NCBI RefSeq assembly: GCF_011075055.1
Contig: NC_058137.1
Span: 17,345,463-17,409,462, forward strand
Length of the DNA stretch: 64,000 nucleotides
Direction: 5' to 3'
Source of the DNA: Mangifera indica
Lineage: Eukaryota > Streptophyta > Magnoliopsida > Sapindales > Anacardiaceae
This document shows, piece by piece, positions 12,475-23,185 of the stretch. The notes under the pieces were generated by a model. It saw nothing but the letters and a program-made list of their open reading frames with translations, was not told where the DNA came from and did not search any database. A program made the translations under genes and the position numbers. Every line of letters begins with the position of its first letter. Position 1 is the first letter of the stretch.

Positions 12475-15400
12475 CCCTTGTTAAGCAAGAGATTATAGTT
12501 GACATGGTAGGCATTAGCCTAAATGTGATGTGCCACCAGCTCAACATCAATCCCAAGATATGCTCTATCAGACAAAAAAGAAGACTTGTAGACATTAAAT
12601 ACTATAATGCTTTAAAAGAGGAAGTAGATAAACACTTGTCTATTGATTCCATTTAAGAATCTCATTTTCTGAATTGGTTAGCTAATCTCTTCCTAGTTGC
12701 ACAACTCAATAACAAGTTGAGGACATGTATCGACTTCATTGACTTGAATAAGGCATGTCCCAATGATAGTTTCCCCTCAACAAGAAAAGATCAACTTGTT
12801 TACATGACCTATAGACTTGAATAAGGCATGTCCCAATGATACAATCAAATCCCCATGTTCAATGCAAATAAAGAGCATAACTTTTTCATCATCGACAAAG
12901 AGCTCTATTACTAAAAGTTATACCTTTCAAGCTTAAGAACACCAAAACTACATACCAATGATTAGTCAACATGATGCTCACCCAAAAAATTGGGAAGAAA
13001 ATACAAGTATACATTGAAAATATATTGGTTAAATCTAAATTTGTCGAAGACCAAGTTGCACATCTCTAAGAGATGTTTGTTGTCCTCCAAAGGTATGAGA
13101 TAAAGCTCAAGCCCTTTAAATATGCATTTAGAGTGAGTTCGTGGAAATTCTTAGGTTTTATAATCAACTAGCATGGTATTGAACCGAACCCATAAAAGAT
13201 AAAAATGCATACATATGTGTAGAGTCTATCAAAGCCTAAGCACAAATAAAGTCTATCAGTTAAGGTCATAACCTTTAGTAGCTTTGTATCCTGAGCCACT
13301 GACAAGTGCGTTTCTTTCTTTGACCATTTCCACTAACTACTACATCTCCTTCCTTAACACTTTCCAATGAAAGAAAAAGTTTGAGTGGATGAGAAAATGT
13401 GAACAAACTTTTTTATGAGGTCAAGACATACCTAAGATAATCTCTAATGTGCATCAAATTCAATAGATGATGAAGCTCTTCTCTTATACATATCAATGTC
13501 ATAACACATGATTTGTGTTCCTTTGCTAAAAAAAGAAGACAAATTTTAATGACTCATCTGCTACATTAACATGTGGTTGCTTGATGTTGAAACCCAATAC
13601 CCGAAAATGAAGTGACAAGCTCCAATGCTAGTCATTACCTCTAAAAAGCTGCACTTATACTTCTAGGCACATTTAGTTGACGTGCTCACAAATTACTCGT
13701 TTCGTTAATTCAAGATCAACTTCAAGAAAGCTATTAAAATTAGTGATAAAACCAACATCAACTTCAAATCTTAGACAATCATAAAAAGACTAGCACTTAT
13801 AGACTTCATATATGAGTTCTCATATCAACCAAAACAAGAGTTTGCCCAATTGTAAATTACTACCCAAAACTAGGTCACTTAAATAAAATACCAATTAGAT
13901 AAATGGACAATATAAGACATTTATATAAATGGATTGTCCAATGAAGTTGGAGCTAGAGCATGCCTACCATTGAATAGCATAGATGGCCAATGAATTCATA
14001 ATACGGTCAAATTAGGATTCAAAGCCTCCAACAATAAGGTTGAGTATAAAACATTCTTCATAATATTACAACTAGTAAAAGAAATTAGGGCCAAGTTAGC
14101 AAACATCTTTAGTGATTCCCAACTAGTCGGCTTTCAAGTCATAAATGATGTATAGACAAAAGGAGACAGAATGGGTTCCTACTTAGAAAAGATAAGGCAA
14201 CACTTAAGTCTTTTGAAAATAACAAAATTAAACAGGTTTTTAGTGACAAGAATGCTCATACTTGTTAGGATTTTCAAGTTGTTGGAATCTGGCGAGACAA
14301 CATAATATACAATTAAAAAAATTGAAACAAGCCTCGAAAATCCCATTGAGGAACATATTTTAGCTAAGTATATTCATGAACATGGCAAATATCAAACATA
14401 TGGTGTTTGAGAATCATATACTTGCATTAGATGGCTTATTCATTCTTTACATGGCTATATGAATATGCTCCAACCACAATGAGGCGGTGTCTTAGTACCC
14501 ATACATAACATGAATGATGAAAAGGCTAAAATTGTTCACTAGAGGCTGCTAAGGTTTTGTGAATGAGTGGCTTGTGTCAAGGAACATGCATTTGTGCAGC
14601 CAGGGTTTAAAAAAAAAACTTCTAAAATCATGAAACACGTTCTTTTTTATAGAGAACATCATGAATGAATGTTCATACGATAATGAACGGTCGTTCATGT
14701 TTGATCTTTATCCTTATAATCCAAAAATTATCCAGATTCTCAAACATTGATTTAGATAAAACTTTATCCATATCCGACTCACAATGAACGAGTGTTCATC
14801 ATTTATGAACATGCATTCTAAGTCAAGGAAAAGTCAAACTGGATTGATTTAAGCATATTGGATTAGCCTAGTTCATTTGCAATTTCATCCCAATCTAATT
14901 ATACCAAAATTATCACTAAATAACTTTATATCTCTAGAGTTTGAATTAACTCGTATATGTGTGTGACCTATAAGATCTCAATCAAACCATAATATTCAAT
15001 TTCAAGTTGAATTCAAATACAGACCAAAATTAGCCTCCAATAAGATATTTTGGCCATCTGATTGTTTGAGTGTCAACAAACAATTCTAGGCTTTGTTAAC
15101 TAGACAATTATGTACAATTTGGTTTATTTGTCAATTGATATCTCTTGAGGTTAAGATATGGATGAGTGTCCATCTCAGTAACTCTTTGATATGAACTAAT
15201 ACACATTAATAACTAAACAACTTGGCTCATGCTTTAACCTAATCTAATTATGGCCATAGGTTTATGATGTCTTTAATATTCTTATGCGAGATATCACCTC
15301 TCATGCTCAATGAGTAATGAATCATTTGTTGATCTATCATAGCTTTCATATAGCTCTTGATATAACCAATCACTACCTTTATGGTTACCTCTGTTATAAT

Positions 15401-17160
15401 GGCACGTTGGATAGTGCTAAACCATATTGATCCTTGTATAAAATGATTTGGTGACCTCAAGTCTAAAGATCACATGTAATCGTGAGTTAGATGATTTATT
15501 TTATAGACACTAGAGTAACCATCCATAAAGAGATCCTCCATTGAGTTAGTCTAATAAACATGTCAATAACATATACCTATGTGTTGCACCAAGCTATCAG
15601 CTGACAACTTCAACACATGAAACCTATTGTCACTTAACACTATGATAATCATATAACTATTACTTGTGCCTTTGGTCAAAGTAATATCGGGATTACGAAT
15701 ATTTCTAGAATAAACATCTAATGTGTGTATAAGGTTTCTACGATCAGTTGTTTGATCTTTTCCTCATAATTCTACGATTCTAAGGGTATATTATTCGTGT
15801 GATCATATTATGCAAAACATTAATACAAATGAATAATATAATTCATTTATTAATAAATAAGACAAATTGATTGGCTCTAGGGTACTATTCTAACAATACT
15901 AATGATAAACTAGATCAGGTTATACTAGAGAGTTGATATCTTAAATGTCATCTCAGTGGAATTCCTAAACATGCCCAACATAGCTACCTTATCTAGGTTA
16001 CCTTATGGATCATATTTATGTATATCTTAAGGATGAGACACTCTTTGAGACAAAGTTTACCCGATACACACTTATTAATGATAAATTTTACAACCAGTGA
16101 TGAAATAGACTACATTATTTAAGAAATTCACAAAAAAAAGGGATTTGTGGTAATCATGCAAAGGGCAATCCTTAGTCCAAAAATTTTTTTTGCCAAGGTT
16201 ATTATTGGCTAACTATCTATAAAGACATAATCAACTTTGTTTAAAAGTTTTAAAAATGTTATGGTGTGCTATTATATTTGAAGCTCCATCCCAAGAAATA
16301 ACTACAATTACTAATCCATGACCATTTGTGATTAGGGGATTTGACTTGATAAGCATTTTACCTATAGGAAGAGGTGCATTCAACTATGTCATGGTTGTCT
16401 TTGACCACTTTGCCAAATAAGTGGAAATCAAACTTTAGCTGCCATCACCACAGAGAGATTGAATTACTTCATCTTTAAATTAATAATTTGTCACTTTTTG
16501 ATATCCAACTTAATCATTTGATACAACAAAAAGTAGCTTAACAAAGATGACTTCCAAAAATTCTACAATGATTTTTGTATTACCAAAGGCTTTTTAGTAG
16601 TCTCCCGATTATAGACTAATGCATAGGTCGAAGTAGTTAACAAAATCATTAGACACAAATTGAAACTTGAAAAGAGCTTGGGTATATAAACTTTGCAAAA
16701 TCTTATGGGAAATTTGGACTATAGCTTAGACACTTATAAGAGAAACTCTTCTCTTATTAACATACAGGTATGAAGTTATGGCTCTTATAGAGGTTAACAT
16801 GGTACCACTCTATAAGGATACCAACAATGAGAAAGACAAAAAGTTACTCATGCACCTTTGACTAGGCTTGATCAAAGAGTATAAAAAAAAGGCAAAATAT
16901 TAGTAGCCATATATTAGTGATATGTAGCCCAATACTTCAACAAAAAGATGAAGTATAGAATTTAGTCTTTTAAAAAGTGATGCCAAATACAATAGTACAA
17001 AATGTTGGACAACTCAAACCCAATTAAGAAGAATCATACCAAATAGAAAAGGTATTGTGACATAGGACATATCACCTATGCAACTAAATGGGATGAAGAA
17101 TCCACAAGCTGGAAACACGAAACACTTAAGAAGTAGTAAGAAAAAAAGTCAACACTAAAT
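12475..17160 (+). pseudogene. Decayed Ty3/gypsy Tat-type pol (RT, RNase H, integrase)
   Basis: Fragments of a Tat/Ogre-type pol appear in order on the + strand. At 12490-12700 is the pre-RT segment (VGISLNVMCHQLNI, KEEVDKHL). At 12720-12775 is CIDFIDLNKACPNDSFP. The YVDD catalytic block is ruined to YIENILVKS near 13010, followed by WKFLGFIIN and GIEPNP. At 13890-14270 is the RNase H (NGLSNEVGA, FSDSQLVGFQVIND). The integrase zinc region is near 16090-16230 and a core fragment (FDLISILPIGRGAFNYVMVVFDHFAK) near 16330-16420. Dozens of stops and frameshifts make it long dead. Gag and the 5' LTR are absent, and the frame is interrupted at about 14590-15895. Confidence 0.75.
14590..15895 (-). mobile_element. 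Probable antisense solo LTR inserted in the Tat pol
   Basis: This 1.3-kb stretch has no pol similarity although Tat pol resumes on both sides, so it looks like an insertion between RNase H and integrase. Its right edge, read on the - strand, begins TGTTAGAATAGTACCCTAGA followed by GCCAATCAATTTG. I recall this kind of start from plant copia LTRs. The left edge and target duplication could not be fixed; the coordinate 14590 is approximate. No partner LTR is in the window. Confidence 0.4.
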
Positions 17161-17564
17161 GTTTTTCTTTGTAATTGACTTAAAAACATAAATGGGCATA
17201 AAAATTTAACACCTACAAATACATCTCAAGGAAAATTTAGTCATTTCTTACTAAATATTATGTTTGAATATGTTTTTGGTTAAGCCAAGATAAAAATGAG
17301 CTATGTATTAAGGATTTTAGGGGATGAATGAATGTGCATGAGTTATGTAAGCTTGTGCATTACTTGCCACGTCAGTCGAGTTGCATAAGTGCCATCAAAA
17401 AAATTTAAATGACAAATGATCGCACGCACACTTATGCATGACGATACTATAAAATTAGTTTAAAAAGGCACGTAGCAAAAAAGGATTATTATCTCATAAT
17501 TTTATTGCATTCTTATCAACACAAAAAGAGAAAAGTGAACATTTTTGGTGTGCTTGTGTTCCAA
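17161..17564. other. Spacer downstream of the Tat pol relic
   Basis: Possibly the degenerate tail of the gypsy element before its 3' LTR. No coding similarity and no clear polypurine tract seen. Confidence 0.4.
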
Positions 17565-17766
17565 TTCTAGTGGCATTTTCGGAAAGGCTTGGTTGAGTAA
17601 GAAAATGATAAAGAAAAGGAATGAGAGGAGAGATTAACTACATTGAATTCTAGTGGCATTTTCGGAAAGGCTTGGTTGAGTAAGAAAATGATAAAGAAGA
17701 GGAATGAGAGGAGAGATTAACTACATTGAATTCTAGTGGCATTTTCAGAAAGGCTTGGTTGAGTAA
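17565..17766. repeat. 83-bp tandem repeat, about 2.4 copies
   Basis: Units begin TTCTAGTGGCATTTTCGGAA at 17565, 17648 and 17731 (the third has TTTTCAG). The first two units are nearly identical (one AAAAG/AAGAG difference). The third is cut after about 35 bp at exactly the point where the 1.28-kb direct repeat starts. Confidence 0.92.
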
Positions 17767-18986
17767 TATATAAACCAATGAACAAAATATAAGAAGGGAT
17801 CTTTTGAAACTATTAGCTTTCACTCTAAGATTTCTCATTATCTTATAAACATCCTCTTAAGTTCACACAAAATACATTCTCTCCATTCTTTGCAAAAGAT
17901 TCTTGATCACTCTTTAAAATTGTTTCTTGTGACTACAATGTAAAAAAAGAGTAAATAACATTACAGTAAACATAGGTTTTGTTTAAGCAACCAAACTACT
18001 TTAAAACTCTCTCTTTATATTTTATTGTTTATTATTTTTGTTAATTACATGGACATTTTCCATAGCACTTCAATTATACCTCTCACATGGTATTGTCATA
18101 TAATTACATAATTATGTTGATGTAATTTTCTACATCAATAGTTTGCAATGTTTAAGAAGTAGTGTATATACTTTGAATTTAGTTCCTATTTAGTAAATAT
18201 GAAAATAAGAAAAAAAAAATAGTATGAGAATTACACGGATATAATACGATAAACGGTAAAAAATACGTTTGCAAAAAAAGATCATAAAATTCAAATACGA
18301 AAAAGATATGAAACGTATATATACGAGTTTAATATGATACATCATCAATAATATGTTTCTAAAAATATGGGTATATCAATAATAATTTTAGCACTTTTCA
18401 TCAATCTTTTGGTTAATAATTTAAATGTAAAATATCTAATTAACTATTAAAATTAATATAACATAATATATAATCAAGATTCAATAATCACAAAAAATTA
18501 TCATGAGAGATTAGGGATTTGGATGACAAAAAATTAGGTTTTCTATTTTATATAATTATGACATTATGATAATTAATTAAAAATACAAGGAACATTTGAG
18601 TACTTAAAAAATTCATAAAAAAGGAAAAACGTAAAAAAAAAAACCAAAAATACGTGTTTAATTATGGAAATGGATAAAATATGTGTTTAATATGTTTTAA
18701 GTTTAAAAATTCAGAACGAAATGTTTAAAACGCGAATAATTCACATTTTTACTAACTATGATTTAGTTTAGAAATTTAAATATAGAGTAATAATATATGT
18801 ACATACTTTTGGTACATAATTCAAATATACCGATGAGGTATCATCATATAATTTAATATTATTTTATCTTTATTTAAAATTATCTAATTATACGATAATT
18901 TATCATCTATATATCTAAATTATTCACACATAATTTTATTATTTAGATTATTTGTCTCAATAATTATTAGTTCAATCATTTTAACC

Positions 18987-19891
18987 TAGACCTGGCCACG
19001 GGCCGGTTTGGCTCGTGAATCGGACCGAAACCGGCCCGGATAAACCTAGAATCGGAACCGACAGACCCGGAACCGGACTGAACAGGAATCGAAACCGTGG
19101 TTCTACGGTTCGGTTCCGGTTCACATAAATTGGAACTGTGGAACCGTCGGTTCACACCGGTTTATGAACCGGCGGTTTACTGTGCTGAACCGAAAAAAAT
19201 TTGAAATTTTTTTGATTTTTTTTTTAATTTTATTTAAAAAGGCAACGGTTCCCTGCGCAGGGAACCGTTGCCTTTTGAAGGAAAAATTGCAGGGGACCAA
19301 TCCCCTGCAATTTTCAGAGAAAATGCAGGGGACTTGGTCCCCTGCAATTTCTCTGAATCTCAATTCAACCCCCCTATTTTTAATTTTTTTCAAAAAAGTT
19401 TTTTCCTATATATACTCTTCCAAATTCCATTCTCTCAAATTACAATCTTTCTACTCTCTCACTCAATCCTTCAAACTCTCATTCTCATTCTTTAAACTCT
19501 TAATACTCTCTCAATTTTTCAATTCAATCAAATTTTCTTAAATTTAATTAAATTCTTTCTTAATTTTTTATTAATTTCAATTTCAATTTTAATTTTTTTT
19601 ATACAATTCATAATTAATTATAGAATTTATTTCTATAATTAATTTTATTTATTATTTTTTTATTATCTTTTATAATTAATCATATAATTTATTTATATAA
19701 TTAATTTTATTTATTGTAATTAAGTCCAAGCCTTTCTTTTAATTTTCAATTATTGTAATTAATAATTTAAAAATTAAATCAAGATCATGTATTAGAATTG
19801 ACTGTTCAATATCGGTTTCGAACCGAAACTGTCGGTTCCGAACCGGGGCCATGAACCGAAACCGGCGGTTCATAAACCGTGGCCAGGTCTA
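18987..19891. mobile_element. Non-autonomous hAT element, 905 bp, with target duplication
   Basis: Terminal inverted repeats start TAGACCTGGCCACGG (15 bp, perfect at both ends). It is flanked by an exact 8-bp duplication TTTTAACC at 18979-18986 and 19892-19899, diagnostic of the hAT superfamily. Subterminal regions are rich in GGTTC/GAACC motifs, as is common for hAT transposase-binding regions. The interior at 19400-19520 resembles the TATA-plus-CTCTC leader of hAT transposase genes, but no transposase follows. The frames at 19121-19541 are by-products of this structure. Confidence 0.93.
19237..19276. repeat. Perfect 40-bp palindrome within the hAT element
   Basis: The sequence is its own reverse complement over 40 bp, centred on CTGCGCAG (19253-19260). 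It is followed by two further hairpins built on TGCAGGGGA/TCCCCTGCA: 19285-19314 and 19318-19355. Together these give a run of three stem-loops near the left subterminal region. Confidence 0.93.
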
Positions 19892-19960
19892 TTTTAACCT
19901 GTGATAAATTGGGTAAATGAGACAAATGAGTTTAATAGAATCCTAAATAATCCTTGTTAT

Positions 19961-21902
19961 ACTCAAATAAAACTGTTTGTATAACAGTTTTATAGAATCC
20001 TAATAAAACTGTTTCTTAGATTAAAAGTTTTTTGTATTATTGCATCCTTTGTCTTGAACATGTCATGACTTTCCATATTATAAACAAAAGTTGAAAAGTA
20101 AACCCTAACCCATTCATCTACTCAAATAAAACAGTTAAGGAGACAAAAAAGCCTCACTTTGAAGAGAACTTGACAAAATGCGCATAATAGAAAATGTTAA
20201 GCTATTAGAGACCTTCTTGAATGGAGATGTTTGCTTAAGGAAATTTACATAAACTACATATGGACTGAATAACTTTCATATAAGCATTTTAGGAAATAGA
20301 AAGAAATGATCCAAGCCATCCAAGACAACACTAGAACATGTGTCATCAATCATTCATAGGCATGAAATGTAACTTTTAAGACATCATGAGCATCTGAATC
20401 GACTCGAGAAGTACAGGGCTCGTGCATACAACACATTAAATACTTAGTATCTATTATCATGTTAGTGATTAAAGAATCCTAACTATCCACATGGTGTTCA
20501 TCTATGTAAAGAGATAAAGAGTTTTTGCAATACTACCTATACTTCATAAACTAAGTGCAGTTATTATGTTGTCAAACTCATAGGTGAGACTATATAAGGG
20601 TGTCTAGTGACTAGTGGATAAAAAATTACTTCAACTCACAACCCAAAAAAGAAGAAGCCTCAAACAATATATGATTTCTTTTAGAATCCATGGATAAGAA
20701 ACAACGGTCAAATCCATATGACTCAATAATCTATCGAGCATTAAATAATTGTTTTCCATTGTCTCAGAGTCACTCTCCTCAATTTTAGCAATCATAATTA
20801 AAGTGCAAGTACTCTATTTCCATATCAAGATCACAACAACATTTATCAAGCCATTAACTTTAATATTTAATAAGACAATTGTACATGTGACTCTCACTTC
20901 CATTACTATAAATTCTTAACAATGGAAAGGGGATAGGGACAATAGTATTCAATATTTGTTTTAGTATTACTGACTCCCATTGCTTAGACAATAACAATAC
21001 CTTGAATGTAGGTTATTGGTATTATTCAACTGAATCATGTTAAAAATTGACTTTTCATTTTCTTTTGTGTGTCTCTTCATATTCTTACACTTAACAACAA
21101 TTTGTATGGTATTTATATGGAGTTAGTATTAAACATTTTAACATGTAAATATTAGTATTTCATCAAACTACTTATAGTGGTATTATATTTTTCTTAATTT
21201 TTCACTATTGGGTGACTTTTTAAATTTATTTCCTTTTAGCTTTTATAATTGTCATGTATCTAATGCCACTAACTTAAAAAAAAAAGAAGTAAAATAATAA
21301 ATTAGATTGAAAGAGAAAAACATGACTTCTTAGTATAATAATTTACTAAAATTTAGTTTATGTTACATAGGTAGAACTTAACACTCAATAATTGTAAATC
21401 GGGCAACACCAATTGTTAGGTGGAAGATCCTTGATGTGCACCTAACAGCTCAAAGATATAGCATCTTACTATAGATGTACATACAACTCATGCTAAGAAT
21501 GTGTAAATAACTTATATCATTTACACGAGTGTATTCATATAATGTAGATACTTTCTCTTCAAGTAAGAAAACGTTTAAGATGCTTAATCATAACCATATG
21601 TCCATCAATAAGCAAGATATTCAAATAGTCAAAGTAGGTAGCTAGATATAATTAACACCTTACCAACCAAATTAGTTGTGTCACATTTAATACAAAAGAA
21701 AGGTATTATATGCAAAAAGACTTAAGCCATTCAGACAATACATATCGCATGTAATGAAAAGTGGTAATGCTACTCCAAACCTCCTTTAACATGTAACGAT
21801 CTTGACAGTACACGTACTTTATCAATTAAACAAACATACAAGCTTAGTAAAGTCTCTAGATTCCATGTGCCTCTAAGTGAAAACAACATCATTTCATTCC
21901 AA
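19961..21902. other. Spacer between the direct repeats, no gene recognised
   Basis: No protein similarity found. A block at 20030-20096 (TTGTATTATTGCATCCTTTG, then TCTTGAACATGTCATG) recurs at 23881-23945 after copy B, so the duplicated unit extends beyond the 1283-bp core, with a gap of about 70 bp here against about 690 bp there. Confidence 0.6.
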
Positions 21903-23185
21903 ATATATAAACCAATGAACAAAATATAAGAAAGGATCTTTTGAAACTACTAGCTTTCACTCTAAGATTTCTCATTATCTTATAAACATCCTCTTAAGTT
22001 CACACAAAATACATTCTCTCCATTCATTGCAAAAGATTCTTGATCACTCTTTAAAATTGTTCCTTGTGACTACAATGTAAAAAAAGAGTAAATAACATTA
22101 CAGTAAACATAGATTTTGCTTAAGCAACCGAACTACTTTAAAAACTCTCTCTTTATATTTTATTGCTTATTATTTTTGTTAATTACATGGACATTTTCCA
22201 TAGCACTTCGATTATACCTCTCACATAGTATTGTCAGATAATTACATAATTATGTTGATGTAATTTTCTACATCAATAGTTTGCAATGTTAAAAAAATAG
22301 TGTATATACTTTGAATTTAGTTCCTATTTAGTAAATATGGAAATAAGAAAAAAAATAGTAAGAGAATTACACGGATATAATACAATAAATGGTAAAAAAT
22401 ACGTTTGTAAAAAAAATGTCATAAAATTCAAATATGGAAAAGATACAAAACGTATATATACGAGTTTAATATGACACATAATCAATAATACATTTTTAAA
22501 AATATGGGTATATCAATAATAATTTTAACACTTTTCATAAATCTTCTGGTTAATAATTCAAATGTAAAATATCTAATTAACTATTAAAATTAATATAACA
22601 TAATATATAATCAAGATTCAATAATCACAAAAAATTATCATGAGAGATTAGGGATTTGGATGACAAAAAATTAGGTTTTTTGTTTTATATAAGTATGACA
22701 TTATGATAATTAATTAAAAATACAAAGAACATTTGTGTACTTAAAAAAATTCATAAAAAATGAAAAACGTTTAATAAAAAAAGCAAAAATGCGTGTTTAA
22801 TTATGGAAACGGATAAAATACATGTTTAATATGCTTTAAGTTTAAAAATTTGGAGCAAAGTGTTTAAAATGCGAATAATTCATATTTTTACTAACTATAA
22901 TTTACTTTAGAGTAATAATATATATACATACTTTTGGTACATAATTTAAATATACAGATGATGTATAATCATATAGTTGAGTATTACTTTATCTTTATTT
23001 AAAATTATCTAATTATACGATAATTTATTATTTATATATCTAAATTATATATTAAAATTATTCACACATAATTTTATTATTTAAATTATTTGTCTCAATA
23101 ATTGTTAGTTCAATAATTATAACCTGCGATAAATTGGGTAAAAGGGACAAATGAGTTGAATGGAATCTTAAATAATCCTTGTTAT
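21903..23185 (+). repeat. 1.28-kb direct repeat, copy B (empty hAT site)
   Basis: Aligns with copy A over 1283 bp with scattered substitutions and small indels. At 23117-23124 it carries TTATAACC, the unoccupied equivalent of the hAT target TTTTAACC in copy A. Confidence 0.88.

Larger units (their letters stand above)
17765..19960 (+). repeat. 1.28-kb direct repeat, copy A (split by a hAT element)
   Basis: Without the 905-bp insertion and one 8-bp target duplication, this copy is 1283 bp and aligns end to end with 21903-23185. Shared landmarks are ATATATAAACCAATGAACAA at the start and AATAATCCTTGTTAT at the end. The first 300 bp, with a TATA-like start and a pyrimidine-rich leader, resembles an LTR promoter region. 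The ends are not TG...CA, so I do not claim it is a bona fide LTR. Confidence 0.85.

Noticed and set aside
19121..19541. Several overlapping frames of 75-125 residues on both strands
   Set aside because: They coincide with the palindromic and pyrimidine-rich interior of the non-autonomous hAT element, and mirror-image frames appear on both strands.
17765..23185. Copies A and B as the two LTRs of one 5.4-kb element
   Set aside because: The ends are not TG...CA, no target duplication or primer-binding site is visible, and the interior shows no retroelement coding, so I describe them only as direct repeats.
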